Source: Desulfococcaceae bacterium
GTDB taxonomy: Bacteria; Desulfobacterota; Desulfobacteria; Desulfobacterales; Desulfosalsimonadaceae
Assembly: GCA_030145385.1 (NCBI GenBank)
Contig: JAQYVU010000008.1
Coordinates: 17,627-81,626 of the forward strand
DNA length: 64,000 bases
Direction: 5' to 3'
The first letter of the stretch is position 1. Each line of letters starts with the position of its first letter. This document shows positions 27,680 to 37,226 of this stretch, in pieces. The position numbers and the translations under genes were made by a program. The notes below the pieces were generated by a model. That model did no database searches. It saw only the letters and a list, made by a program, of their open reading frames with translations, and had not been told where the DNA came from.

Positions 27680-28370
27680 CCGTTTAAATATTCAACCGGA
27701 AGAAAAGCTCCTGGACATCGGATGCGGATCCGGCAGACACACCGGCGAAGCCTCCCGATACAAAGGCGCTACCGTCATCGGCGCGGACATGAATTTTAGT
27801 GACCTGATTGAAACCAGAAACAGGCTGAACTTCATTAAAAACTGCGGCGAACACGGCGGCGGTAAAAGGGGCATATCCGCAGCGGACATTACTGCACTTC
27901 CATTTGAAACCGAAAGTTTTGACCATGTCATATGTTCCGAAGTCATGGAACACATACCGGATGAATCCCGGGCAGCCCGTGAACTTGTCCGGGTTCTCAA
28001 GCCCGGCGGCAACCTGGTGGTCAGTGTGCCAAGATTTTTACCTGAAAAAATCTGCTGGATGCTGTCAAAAGAATATTATAATGCCAACGGCGGACATGTC
28101 CGGATTTATAAACGGGAAAAGATTGCTTCCATGTTTCAAGATCAGGGACTGCACAAACTGGGATCTCATTTTGCTCACAGCCTGCATACACCCTACTGGT
28201 GGCTGAAATGCCTGGTCGGCCCCAGTCGCAATGACTCTTTGCCCGTAAATCTCTATCACCGCCTGCTGACATGGGATATTATGGAAAAACCGAAAATCAT
28301 CCGAACGATGGATACGCTGTTCAATCCCATTCTCGGAAAAAGCATAGTGCTGTATTTTAAAAAGGTATAA
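27660..28370 (+). CDS. Class I SAM-dependent methyltransferase (236 aa)
   Basis: Methyltransferase_11-like. The SAM-binding motif I is LLDIGCGSGRHTGEA near residue 20. An acidic loop (GADMNFSDL) follows, then motif IV-like FDHVICSEVMEHIPDE and the LVRVLKPGGNLVVSVP post-motif. The ATG at 27660 is chosen; the frame also extends upstream inside the glycosyltransferase gene to 27636. The acceptor is unknown; linkage suggests a glycan or lipid-linked sugar. Confidence 0.85.
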   Translation: MITVKFDRLNIQPEEKLLDIGCGSGRHTGEASRYKGATVIGADMNFSDLIETRNRLNFIKNCGEHGGGKRGISAADITALPFETESFDHVICSEVMEHIPDESRAARELVRVLKPGGNLVVSVPRFLPEKICWMLSKEYYNANGGHVRIYKREKIASMFQDQGLHKLGSHFAHSLHTPYWWLKCLVGPSRNDSLPVNLYHRLLTWDIMEKPKIIRTMDTLFNPILGKSIVLYFKKV

Positions 28371-28484
28371 TTTGACAACGGATGACTGCGAAACAAACTA
28401 ATCAAAGTCATCGATACAATGAATGCCGCCAAAACCGAAAGAAAAAAAACGCTTCCGTCAGTGCCCAGCCCCCGACGCTGAACA

Positions 28485-28933
28485 TTAAATTTTTTCGAAA
28501 GAGTCGGGAGTTGACTTGACCTTTGCACACATTTCATCATTTTCCTGCAAGTTTAGCCACCGTTCAGATCTCGTAATAAAACCCTTTGAAAGTCGCAGAG
28601 CCATATCTGGTGCGACAGCCCCTTTCTCAATTAGAATTTTTGATAGCGTTTTTCTGGATACACCGAGTTTTGAAGCCATATCTGTCACCGGTATTTATAG
28701 GGGCAAATGATAATCTTTTTTGTAAGCGTTCACAGGGCACCGCATTTGCTTTGTTCCCGGGCACTTGAAGTACGACGAGTACGTCTTCGTGCCCGGCGCC
28801 TCGCATCTGCGGCACCCTTTAAACGCTTACAGGCCAATAGTTGACGAAAAAATAATAATTTCAACCCCGTGAACGGGTACTCCTTTTTTAAGATGCATCC
28901 AGGGTGTGCTGGTTGTCGTTTCATTCTCTTCAT
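28485..28933 (-). pseudogene. HigA-like antitoxin gene, split by an inserted palindromic element
   Basis: The N-terminal piece (28933-28876) reads MKRMKRQPAHPGCILKKEY, the classic start of HigA/VapI-type Xre antitoxins. The C-terminal piece (28694-28485) resumes at IPVTDMASKLGVSRKTLSKI and continues through the helix-turn-helix to ALRLSKGF and WLNLQENDEM. The two halves are in the right order and strand but are separated by about 180 bases of palindromic sequence that adds a stop codon. The gene is therefore disrupted. Confidence 0.8.
28690..28877. mobile_element. MITE-like palindromic insertion inside the higA-like gene
   Basis: A core element has near-perfect ends TGTAAGCGTT (28721-28730) and AACGCTTACA (28822-28831). 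The inside is a GC-rich hairpin (CCGGGCAC with GTGCCCGG) around a GTACGACGAGTAC-like centre. Outside this the flanks 28690-28720 and 28832-28877 are also roughly inverted repeats of each other (ACCGG..GGGG..AAT-ATAATCTTTTT against the complement of the right flank). No transposase is encoded, so it is a non-autonomous repeat. Confidence 0.7.
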
Positions 28934-28946
28934 GGCATAGATCCTT

Positions 28947-29063
28947 TTAATGGTAATCATTGTAATTAACGATATATGCATCACCATCTATAAATTTAAA
29001 GAATATCCTCCAATTTCCAGAAACTCTTTTGCCTGAATTTTAAAAATCAACCCATAAGGACAG
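28947..29063 (-). pseudogene. HigB-like toxin remnant (C-terminal part)
   Basis: Immediately upstream of the higA start on the same strand, one frame reads SGKRVSGNWRIFFKFIDGDA then YIVNYNDYH and a stop. This is the conserved C-terminus of HigB/RelE-type mRNA interferases. It is preceded by an in-frame TAA at 29042-29040, and no intact N-terminal half follows. With the interrupted antitoxin this makes a dead toxin-antitoxin locus. Confidence 0.7.
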
Positions 29064-29483
29064 AGGCATTACAAATTTGTAATTTTTTACCGGTATTTCA
29101 TGCTTAGCGAATTCTATTTACCTCGTTTACCGCAATAACATCGTATATTCTCCCGTTTTTCATACGTTCAAAAAAAGCCAACATATCTCGATTGAATACT
29201 CCGGACAATGCAATCGGTGCCATCCCAAATCGGCAATTTACAACCGTAAATTCAGCTCAAAAATTATTCTTTTTTTTATTTTTACAATTATTTTAAATAA
29301 ATATCCTTTTGTGATGTGCGTGAAAGAAAATTTAAATTTCTTTCATAAATATTAACATCGGAATAGGCATGTTACAAAATTGTTATTTTTATTCACTCAA
29401 TCCTTTCGTGAACTTTTTTTTCTTTTCATTAAACATGCTTTATTTTCAGCTATTTAAAAAAAAATACCTCAAAATCCATCTGG
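29064..29483. other. Gene-poor AT-rich region upstream of glnB
   Basis: No convincing gene. A 39-codon minus-strand frame at 29104-29223 (starting MAPIALSGVFNRDML) may be more decayed accessory sequence, but I could not assign it. The right part should hold the upstream activator sites expected for the sigma-54 promoter at 29484. Confidence 0.4.
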
Positions 29484-29500
29484 TGGCATCTGTTTTGCAA
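29484..29500 (+). promoter_or_regulatory. Sigma-54 (RpoN) promoter of glnB-amt
   Basis: TGGCATCTGTTTTGCAA has the invariant GG and GC exactly ten bases apart (-24/-12), matching the consensus TGGCAC-N5-TTGCA with one mismatch. It ends 45 bases before the glnB ATG. This implies control by nitrogen status through an enhancer-binding protein such as NtrC; the PAS activator at 4855-6216 is another candidate. Confidence 0.85.
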
Positions 29501-29542
29501 TTTATCCAGTCAAGCGATTTAACAAATTCAAAAAAGGAATGA

Positions 29543-29884
<342 letters not shown>

Positions 29885-29949
29885 TGATGCATACAATAAA
29901 TTTTAAACCCGGGTTGCCTTCAACTCGAATAAATTTGGAGACAAAAACA

Positions 29950-31473
29950 ATGAAAAGCACAACACTATTTTCTAAATCAATCAGGTATGTTTACTTTTTC
30001 CTTCTATTAGCGGTTTTTTTTACTGTCGGCCTTGCAAATCCGGTCCAGGCCGATTCGGTCCGGGCAGAAACCGATGCGGCTGTGCAAGCGGCATTGTCAA
30101 CCATTGATCCTGGACTGCTTCAGGGAAAATCCCAGGCTCAGATCGAAAGTGAGCTTCCCATCTCCGGTGCCTACAGGGATGAAATCACGCCCATCAGTGA
30201 AGATATAGAGGTAGAGGTTGGTGGAAAGGCGATAACCGCAACAATCTACAGATATCTTTCTGATATTGAGATAATGCAATATCGCGGTGATATTCTATGG
30301 ACATGCATTGCAGCATTTTTGGTCTTTCTCATGCAGGCCGGCTTTGCCATGGTCGAAGCCGGGTTTACCCGGGCAAAAAATGCGGTCAATATCATGATGA
30401 AAAATATCATGGATTTCTGTATCGGCACCATGGTTTTCCTGGCTGTCGGTTTTCATCTCATGTTTGCCGGACCGGATGAGTCGCTTTTCTTTCTGGGCAA
30501 TACGGCTGGCACACAGTGGGGATTTACTTTCTGGCTGTTTCAGTGTGTGTTTGCCGCAACAACAGCCACCATCGTATCCGGCGGTATGGCAGAACGAACA
30601 AAATTCACTTCTTATTTAATATACAGTGTTGTTATCTGTGCGTTTATCTATCCAATGTTCGGCGGCTGGGCATGGGGAAGTCTTCTGGACGGTAACGGAT
30701 GGCTTGAAAGTCTTTTGGGAGTTGGTTTCTACGATTTTGCCGGTTCCACTGTGGTTCATTCCATTGGCGGCTGGATCGCCCTTGCCGGTGCTATCGTGAT
30801 CGGACCGCGTATCGGCAAATTCGATAAAGACGGAAATCCCCGGCCAATTCCGGGTCACAACCTGCCGTTTGCTGTTATCGGGGCATTCCTCTTATGGCTC
30901 GGCTGGTTCGGATTCAACCCCGGAAGTACCACGACGTTTGACGGAAACCTGGCACGTATTGCGGTCATGACAAATCTTGCCGGTGCTGCCGGTGGTATTT
31001 CGGCCATGCTGACGATATGGGCCTTATTTAAAAAACCGGATGTGGGTATGACAGTCAATGGTTTCCTGGCCGGTATGGTTGCCATCTGTACAGCAGTTGA
31101 CTGTGTATCTGTTGGCAGTTCTGTGATCATCGGTGGCGTTGCCGGTATTCTGGTTGTCTTAAGTGTATTGTTTATTGAACGTACCCTTAAAATTGATGAT
31201 CCGGTCGGCTGTGTCAGTGTCCACGGTGTCTGTGGTGCATGGGGAACACTGGCCTATGCATTCTTTGGTGTTGAAACATTCAGCATGACGGTCTTGTCTG
31301 CGCAGCTGATCGGCATCGCTGTCGCATTTGCCTGGGCATTTGGATGCGGACTGATTTTATTCATGGGAATCAAATATACGGTCGGCCTCCGGGTCACTGA
31401 AGAAGAAGAAATTACCGGTCTGGATATCACTGAACACGGTAACGAAGCTTACTCAGGCCTTGCAATAGCATAA
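29950..31473 (+). CDS. amt: Ammonium transporter with N-terminal signal and periplasmic extension (507 aa)
   Basis: Amt/Mep/Rh channel. Both pore histidines are present (AGSTVVHSIGGW and VSVHGVCGAWG), as is the family segment AGFAMVEAGFTRAKNAVNI. A cleavable-looking signal (FFLLLAVFFTVGLANPVQA) and about 90 polar residues precede the first channel helix at about residue 115. That extension is longer than in Escherichia coli AmtB and should lie outside the membrane. The ATG at 29950 has GGAG upstream; the frame also extends to 29884, overlapping glnB. Expressed with glnB from the sigma-54 promoter. Confidence 0.94.
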   Translation: MKSTTLFSKSIRYVYFFLLLAVFFTVGLANPVQADSVRAETDAAVQAALSTIDPGLLQGKSQAQIESELPISGAYRDEITPISEDIEVEVGGKAITATIYRYLSDIEIMQYRGDILWTCIAAFLVFLMQAGFAMVEAGFTRAKNAVNIMMKNIMDFCIGTMVFLAVGFHLMFAGPDESLFFLGNTAGTQWGFTFWLFQCVFAATTATIVSGGMAERTKFTSYLIYSVVICAFIYPMFGGWAWGSLLDGNGWLESLLGVGFYDFAGSTVVHSIGGWIALAGAIVIGPRIGKFDKDGNPRPIPGHNLPFAVIGAFLLWLGWFGFNPGSTTTFDGNLARIAVMTNLAGAAGGISAMLTIWALFKKPDVGMTVNGFLAGMVAICTAVDCVSVGSSVIIGGVAGILVVLSVLFIERTLKIDDPVGCVSVHGVCGAWGTLAYAFFGVETFSMTVLSAQLIGIAVAFAWAFGCGLILFMGIKYTVGLRVTEEEEITGLDITEHGNEAYSGLAIA

Positions 31474-31516
31474 GACGTTGACAATTATCTATAACCCTTA
31501 ACCCGAGCCCCTCGAA

Positions 31517-31555
31517 GACCGGAAGAAATTATGCCCTGGCAGATTTCTTCCGGTC
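31517..31555. terminator. Hairpin after amt
   Basis: A perfect 13-base-pair stem GACCGGAAGAAAT (31517-31529) with its complement at 31543-31555 and a 13-base loop. No T-run follows directly (a TTGTTTTT occurs 12 bases on). It may attenuate read-through from glnB-amt into the amidotransferase operon. Confidence 0.5.
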
Positions 31556-31720
31556 ATCCAGGATTGTTTTTAAACGCTCCGAACTTCTTTCTAAAGCTGC
31601 ATCCATGGAGAGAAGTTTATTTTTGCCGCAAATGTTTCATGAGATGAATTTTTTTTTAATAAAATTAATAATGGGCCGTAAACATGCCAGGCCCTTACGA
31701 TTAACATAGGAGATACGCAA

Positions 31721-32638
31721 ATGTGTGCCATAGCCGGCATTTTATTTAAACACAACAGGCGGTCATTCAACCTGACCACCGGAGAAGCGTTAACACTGAT
31801 TTTAGATTCAACCGTGCACCGGGGAATGGATTCATGCGGGTGGGCATTATACAAAGATCCGATTAAAGACACCATTCGTATGCGCTTTTTCATTCCCGCC
31901 GATGAAAGTGCTGAATCTGAAATCAAGCGGATTGAACAGACATTATCCGCACACCGGGTCACAATTCTCAACACCCGGCGATTAGGCTGCACACTGGGTG
32001 TTCATGCCGGATTTTCCGGGGACCTGCTGGCACTGACCCACGCCATTGAAAAGGAGCTCAAGCCGGTTTCCATGGGAACCCGCCTGGATATCCTCAAAGA
32101 TGTCGGACGGCCTTTTGATGTAGCGCCTGTTTATAATATCGGTGCGTTTAACGGCAGTCACGGCATTGCCCATAACCGCCTGGCCACGGAATCCGGCGTC
32201 CGCCCGGAAACCGCGCATCCTTTCTGGGCTTGCGGCTTTTCCGATATTGCAACGGTTCACAACGGACAGATCACCAACTACTGGATCATGCGCCGCCGCC
32301 TTGAACGAAAGGGCATGGTGTTCCAGACAGAGAATGATACCGAACTCGTTGCCGTATACCTGGCTTACCAGATGCGCTGCAACATATCGCTGGAGGATTC
32401 CTTAAAAGCCTCTTTAGATGACCTGGACGGCACTTTTTCGTACCTGGTAGCCACCAAAGACTCCATTGGATATGCCAAGGACAAACTGGCTGCAAAACCC
32501 ATGGTCAAATATGAAAACGATGAAATGATTGTCATTTCTTCCGAAGAAGTGGGCATCAACCGTCTGTTTCCGGGAGAAGCGCTGGAAACCACTGAACCGG
32601 CCCCATTGACCTATGGAATCTGGTCGCTTGCTTCATAA
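31721..32638 (+). CDS. Class II glutamine amidotransferase subunit, MgsA/GlxB-like (305 aa)
   Basis: N-terminal-nucleophile amidotransferase: the chain starts MCAIAGILF, so Cys2 becomes the catalytic residue after Met removal. Further motifs are HRGMDSCGWALY, HGIAHNRLATESG and VHNGQITNYW, all of the GltB/PurF GATase II fold. It occurs as a separate protein, as in N-methylglutamate synthase (MgsA), rhizobial GlxB and archaeal-type glutamate synthase. It should hydrolyse glutamine or gamma-glutamylmethylamide and pass ammonia or methylamine to the fused synthase encoded 68 bases downstream. Confidence 0.88.
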   Translation: MCAIAGILFKHNRRSFNLTTGEALTLILDSTVHRGMDSCGWALYKDPIKDTIRMRFFIPADESAESEIKRIEQTLSAHRVTILNTRRLGCTLGVHAGFSGDLLALTHAIEKELKPVSMGTRLDILKDVGRPFDVAPVYNIGAFNGSHGIAHNRLATESGVRPETAHPFWACGFSDIATVHNGQITNYWIMRRRLERKGMVFQTENDTELVAVYLAYQMRCNISLEDSLKASLDDLDGTFSYLVATKDSIGYAKDKLAAKPMVKYENDEMIVISSEEVGINRLFPGEALETTEPAPLTYGIWSLAS

Positions 32639-32706
32639 CCGGTCACAAGGAACATGCAGAATCATTTAAATATATATGAAATCTAAGAGATTCAAAGGAG
32701 TAGCAA

Positions 32707-35700
32707 ATGGCAACAATTGATCTTTCCCATGCGCCCATGCGGACAGCCAACGAGGTGATCCGGGGCTATGGTGCCATTCACCAGTCAATTGAGATTATTA
32801 ATCCCGATGCAAAACACTATATTGCCGTGGGGCTGACCAACCCCATTGATGTTCATATTAAAGGATCGGCCGGATATTTTTGCGGCGGCCTCAGCGACGG
32901 CCCGGCCATTCGTGTGGATAAAAATGTTTCCTGGGGAGTCGGGGATAATATGCTGGGCGGCAGCATCGTGGTCGGCGGCAATGCCGGCGCCATTGCCGGC
33001 GTTGCATTGCGGGGCGGCGATATTGTTATTAAAGGCAATATGGGCTCCCGTTCCGGCCAGGTAATGAAACAGGGAACCCTGTTCTGCGGCGGCAGTTCGA
33101 GTTTCATGGCCGGCTATATGATGTACGGCGGCCGGATTATCATATTGGGTGATTCCGGAGAAAAAGTCGGTGAAAACATGGCCGGCGGTGAAATTTTTGT
33201 GGGCGGACAAATCCAGTCGCTGGGAAGTGATGCCCAACTGACAATCCCCACCGAAGAAGACCTTTCGGGCATCGCCGAGTTTCTGAAAAAATACGGATTT
33301 TCTTTTTCCGGTGTATTTAAAAAAGTCGTGTGTGCCGGCAAAGACCTGACCTACGGCACACCTGAACCCAAAACCAAACCCATTGCCTATCCTGAATTTT
33401 CCGGCCGCCAAAGCACTTACTGGAACAAAAAAGTCTGCGAGGACATTCGGATAAAAGGCAGTATCGGCCGGTACCGTGTTCGCGGATTTGGCGCGGCCCG
33501 TCACATTCCTCATTTTAATGACATTGCATTTAAAACCCGGGTGAATCCGGAAAAGATGGACCGCTCAGGTTTTGAGAAAGTCCGGCTGAGAACCTTTATC
33601 GGCGATCGGCATGGCGGACGGGCCCTGGACCTGAGCATGCCGGTGATGATTGCCCCCATGAGTTTCGGCGCTTTGAGCCCGGAAGTCAAACAGGCCCTGG
33701 GGATAGCGTCTTCCATGTCCGGCATTTCTGAAAACACGGGTGAAGGCGGCATGTCTTCGGTTGAACGGGCAGAAACCCGGCAGCTCATTGCCCAGTGCCT
33801 GTCCGGACGGCTGGGCTGGAATATCCATGACATGAAGCGCTCTGACGGCATTGAATTGTATATTTCCCAAGGCGCCAAGCCGGGCCTTGGCGGACAGCTG
33901 ATGGCAGCCAAGCTCACCCCTGAAATCGCGGCCATGAGAGGCATCCCCGCAGGAATGGATCTTCGGTCGCCGTCCAGGCATCCCGATGTTTTAGGCGGCG
34001 ACGACCTGATCATGAAAATAAGGGAGTTCAGGGAAGCCGTGGGCTGGCGGCTGCCGGTCAGCATCAAGCTGGGAGGCGGACGCACCCGGGATGATGTCAA
34101 AATTGCCTATAAGGACAACCTGGATTTTGTTGAACTCGACGGTCTCCAGGGCGGCACCGGCGCAGCATCCAGCGAAGTCCTGGAATATGTCGGTATTCCC
34201 ACGATCTCCGCCATCATGGAAGCCATGGACGGCCTGTCGGAAATCAATGCCCGGGGCCAGCTGCCCATCGTGCTCATGGGGGGCATTCAAAACGGCATCG
34301 ATGCGGCCAAAGCCATTGCTCTGGGAGCAACCGCCGTTGGATTGGGCACCCCGATGCTTATAGCCGCCGGATGCATCGGCTGCATGCAGTGCAGTTCCGG
34401 AAACTGTCCGCTGGGCCTGACCACACAGACCCCGGAACTGACCAAGCGGTTTGATGTTCAAAGAAGTGCGTTAAAAATGCATCACTATCTGGAATCCATC
34501 CGCTGGCAGCTGGCAGCCGTCACCCATTGCCTGGGACATGATCATGTACAGGAATTGAACCGGAATGACCTGGTTGCCCTGACGCCGGAAGCCGCTGCCC
34601 TGACCCGCCTGCCCTATGAACCCGAATACAGGACCGGATATCGGGAGCAATACGACGCGGCGAATGACATGCCGGGTGTCTCATCAGCAAAGAAAGAAAC
34701 CGGAACAGCGAATTATACGAAACAATCCTTTGAACTGATCCGGATGATGAGTGAGTCCAATCACGAAGACAACGATGTCCAGCAAAATCTGCTTACTCAG
34801 GCCCTTGTCCCCCGGGAAAATCCGTTTCCCGAAGACCGGCCCGGGCACCTGGATGATATTGTCTTTTTGTCGGCAGCCCTGACCCGTCTGGTTATTGACC
34901 CTTACCGGGAAGACTGCAGCACCCAGACCTGTATTACGCGATCCATCGGCATCGGGCCGAAAAAAGAAGACCAGCCCGCCATTGACCTGGACAAACCGTT
35001 TTTTGTGACCGGATTTGATGACGCCCCGGTTCCGGTCCAGTCGGCGCTGGCAAAGGTATTGTCCCAAAGCCGATGCGGATATATCGGCCGTGCGCCGCTC
35101 AAGACAACCGCAAAAGAAACCCCGGACTACCCGTGGCTCCAGCTCCTGAAACCCGGCGAAGATCCGGATGCCGGCGCTGACGGCCTGGTATATGTTATAA
35201 ACGGTTCATTTGAGCCTATCTCTGTCAAACGCATGCACCCCGGGCAGTTAATCGGGCTCTCTGTTTCAGCAACGTCAGCCTGTGATGCGCTGCCGTTTGC
35301 CCTTAAAAACAAACTGGACCTGCTGGTGCTGGACCAGACCACAGGCATTGAAAACCCCTGGGTGGAACTGGATTCCCCCATTGACCTGACGGTTTTGCGA
35401 AACGCAGTACGCGGTCTTCAGACCATGGGAAAAGAAGAAGAAATCGCCCTGGTTAATTTCGGGGGGCTGCGATCGGGAACCGATGTTGCCAAAGCCCTGG
35501 CCTATAACTGCCTGGGCTCTGTTTTCAGCCTGGTCATGGGGATTGCCATGGGCGGCAGCATACAGGATAAGCAGCTGGTGTTTGCCGATGACCTGGAAGA
35601 GTCGGCCATGGTGGAAGCCGGCCTGAACTGGATAAAGGGAACCGCACAGGAAACCGCCATTATTGCCCGGTGCACCGGCAAAACCAATGTGCATAATCTG

Positions 35701-35793
35701 GAGCCCGAAGACATGAGAGCCATTACCCTGTCTGCCGCCAAAGCGCTGGATATTCCTTTGGCATCCGGGCCTGAGAAGAGAGAATCTTTCTAA
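32707..35793 (+). CDS. Fused GXGXG + FMN glutamate-synthase-type protein with a degenerate second barrel (1028 aa)
   Basis: Residues about 1-210 are the GXGXG beta-helix domain (GGSIVVGGNAGAIAG, GGRIIILGDSGEKVGENMAGG), equal to MgsB/GlxC. Residues about 240-640 are the FMN/[3Fe-4S] synthase domain, equal to MgsC/GlxD, with PVMIAPMSFGALSPEV, GGRTRDDVKIAY, VELDGLQGGTGAA, GGIQNGIDAAKAI and the cluster loop CIGCMQCSSGNCPLG (C-x5-C-x4-C plus an extra Cys). Residues about 690-1028 echo the barrel (FFVTGFDDAPVPVQSAL, GGLRSGTDVAKAL) but lack the cluster loop and are shorter. In known clusters mgsB and mgsC are separate genes. Substrate: glutamate or N-methylglutamate synthesis. Confidence 0.85.
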   Translation: MATIDLSHAPMRTANEVIRGYGAIHQSIEIINPDAKHYIAVGLTNPIDVHIKGSAGYFCGGLSDGPAIRVDKNVSWGVGDNMLGGSIVVGGNAGAIAGVALRGGDIVIKGNMGSRSGQVMKQGTLFCGGSSSFMAGYMMYGGRIIILGDSGEKVGENMAGGEIFVGGQIQSLGSDAQLTIPTEEDLSGIAEFLKKYGFSFSGVFKKVVCAGKDLTYGTPEPKTKPIAYPEFSGRQSTYWNKKVCEDIRIKGSIGRYRVRGFGAARHIPHFNDIAFKTRVNPEKMDRSGFEKVRLRTFIGDRHGGRALDLSMPVMIAPMSFGALSPEVKQALGIASSMSGISENTGEGGMSSVERAETRQLIAQCLSGRLGWNIHDMKRSDGIELYISQGAKPGLGGQLMAAKLTPEIAAMRGIPAGMDLRSPSRHPDVLGGDDLIMKIREFREAVGWRLPVSIKLGGGRTRDDVKIAYKDNLDFVELDGLQGGTGAASSEVLEYVGIPTISAIMEAMDGLSEINARGQLPIVLMGGIQNGIDAAKAIALGATAVGLGTPMLIAAGCIGCMQCSSGNCPLGLTTQTPELTKRFDVQRSALKMHHYLESIRWQLAAVTHCLGHDHVQELNRNDLVALTPEAAALTRLPYEPEYRTGYREQYDAANDMPGVSSAKKETGTANYTKQSFELIRMMSESNHEDNDVQQNLLTQALVPRENPFPEDRPGHLDDIVFLSAALTRLVIDPYREDCSTQTCITRSIGIGPKKEDQPAIDLDKPFFVTGFDDAPVPVQSALAKVLSQSRCGYIGRAPLKTTAKETPDYPWLQLLKPGEDPDAGADGLVYVINGSFEPISVKRMHPGQLIGLSVSATSACDALPFALKNKLDLLVLDQTTGIENPWVELDSPIDLTVLRNAVRGLQTMGKEEEIALVNFGGLRSGTDVAKALAYNCLGSVFSLVMGIAMGGSIQDKQLVFADDLEESAMVEAGLNWIKGTAQETAIIARCTGKTNVHNLEPEDMRAITLSAAKALDIPLASGPEKRESF

Positions 35794-35816
35794 TAAAACA
35801 AATAGGAGAACACCCC

Positions 35817-37226
35817 ATGAATAATATCCTGAAAATAAAAACCAGTGAAAAAGTAATAAAAGAAAAAAGAGAACAGGTTCGGGCACAATTAAGAGAACAG
35901 GGCATTGAATTCATTTTAGCCCAGTTTGTTGATATCCATGGCGCCCCAAAAGTAAAACAGGTGCCGGTGGACAGCTTTGACGGCCTGGTGGATGATGGCG
36001 CCGGCTTTGCCGGTGCGGCCGTATGGGGAATGGGGCTGGGGCCGGAAAGCCACGACCTGATGGCAAGAACCGACCTTGGCACCTATACCCAGCTGCCCTG
36101 GCAGCCCAATGTGGCCCTGGCCTGCTGCGATCTCTATGTTGACAACGCCCCCTGGCCCTATTGCCCGAGAACCAACCTGAAACGGATGCTCGGGCGCCTG
36201 GCGGAAAAAGGATTTACGTTAAACGGCGGGTATGAGCCGGAACATTTTCTCGTTGAACAGGACGGGAACGGAATTAAACCCTGGGACCCGCTTAAAATAG
36301 ATACCCTTGCAAAGCCCTGCTATGATTTTAAAGGCATGTCCCAGAGCATGGAATACCTGCAGGATATTTCCCGGTACGGCAACCAGATGGGATTCGGCGT
36401 CTACCAGAGCGATCATGAAGATGCCAATGGCCAGTATGAAGTCAATTTCGACTGGAGCGATGCCGTCAAGTCCTCTGACCGGCTGATTCATTTCAGAATG
36501 ATGACCGGACAGATTGCACAGAAATACGGGGCCATTGCCACGTATGTGGCCAAACCCTTTGAAGACAAAACCGGTTCCGGTGCGCATCTGCATTTCCATC
36601 TGGCAGATGTAAAAACCGGTAAAAATATCTTTCCTTTAGAAGACGGTGAAACTGACTGGAAAGGCCTGGGTATTTCCAAAACCGCGCTTCATTATATCGG
36701 CGGCCTTTTAAAGCATGTCCGGGCCATTACAGCCGTGGCATCACCGCAGATCAACTGCTACCGGCGTATCCAGAGCGGCGAGTTTGTCTATTCGTCCGAT
36801 TCCGGCTACACCTGGACACCCTCGTTCGCATCTTACGGAGACAACAACCGGACCCAGCTGTACCGCTGCCCGAGCCCAAACCGGTTTGAAGACCGGTCGC
36901 CTTCTTCAATGGTGAATCCGTATCTGCTGATGGCCGTGCAGATTGCCGCCGGACTCGATGGGATTGAAAATGAAATCGATCCCGGAGATGCCATTATCGG
37001 AGAAAATATCTGGGAACTTTCCATTGAACAGCGTAAGGAAAAGGGGATGATTCTGCTGCCCCAGAATCTTTTGGAAGCGGTTGAAGAACTGGAAGCCGAT
37101 GACGTGGTCAAACAGGGACTGGGTCCCATTGCCGATGAATACATCAAGCTGAAAAAAGCCGAATGGGGAGAATATATGCGGCATGTTACGCCGTGGGAAC
37201 TCCAACGCACCTTAACCATGCTTTAA
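35817..37226 (+). CDS. Type III glutamine-synthetase-like ligase, GlnT/GmaS family (469 aa)
   Basis: ATP-dependent gamma-glutamyl ligase of the glutamine synthetase superfamily. It has the N-terminal beta-grasp (EFILAQFVDIHGAPKVKQVP), DGAGFAGAAVWG, Glu metal ligands (GYEPEHFL), GSGAHLHFHL around the ATP/glutamate site, and NRTQLYRCPSPNRFEDRSPS. The short C-terminus without the Tyr adenylylation loop and the linkage to GATase and synthase subunits match GlnT and gamma-glutamylmethylamide synthetase (GmaS). The two activities cannot be told apart by eye. Its stop codon lies within the left end of a palindromic repeat. Confidence 0.87.
   Translation: MNNILKIKTSEKVIKEKREQVRAQLREQGIEFILAQFVDIHGAPKVKQVPVDSFDGLVDDGAGFAGAAVWGMGLGPESHDLMARTDLGTYTQLPWQPNVALACCDLYVDNAPWPYCPRTNLKRMLGRLAEKGFTLNGGYEPEHFLVEQDGNGIKPWDPLKIDTLAKPCYDFKGMSQSMEYLQDISRYGNQMGFGVYQSDHEDANGQYEVNFDWSDAVKSSDRLIHFRMMTGQIAQKYGAIATYVAKPFEDKTGSGAHLHFHLADVKTGKNIFPLEDGETDWKGLGISKTALHYIGGLLKHVRAITAVASPQINCYRRIQSGEFVYSSDSGYTWTPSFASYGDNNRTQLYRCPSPNRFEDRSPSSMVNPYLLMAVQIAAGLDGIENEIDPGDAIIGENIWELSIEQRKEKGMILLPQNLLEAVEELEADDVVKQGLGPIADEYIKLKKAEWGEYMRHVTPWELQRTLTML

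Noticed and set aside
29104..29223. 39-codon minus-strand frame (MAPIALSGVF...)
   Set aside because: Could be a fragment of a decayed gene, but no family was recognised and no ribosome site is present.
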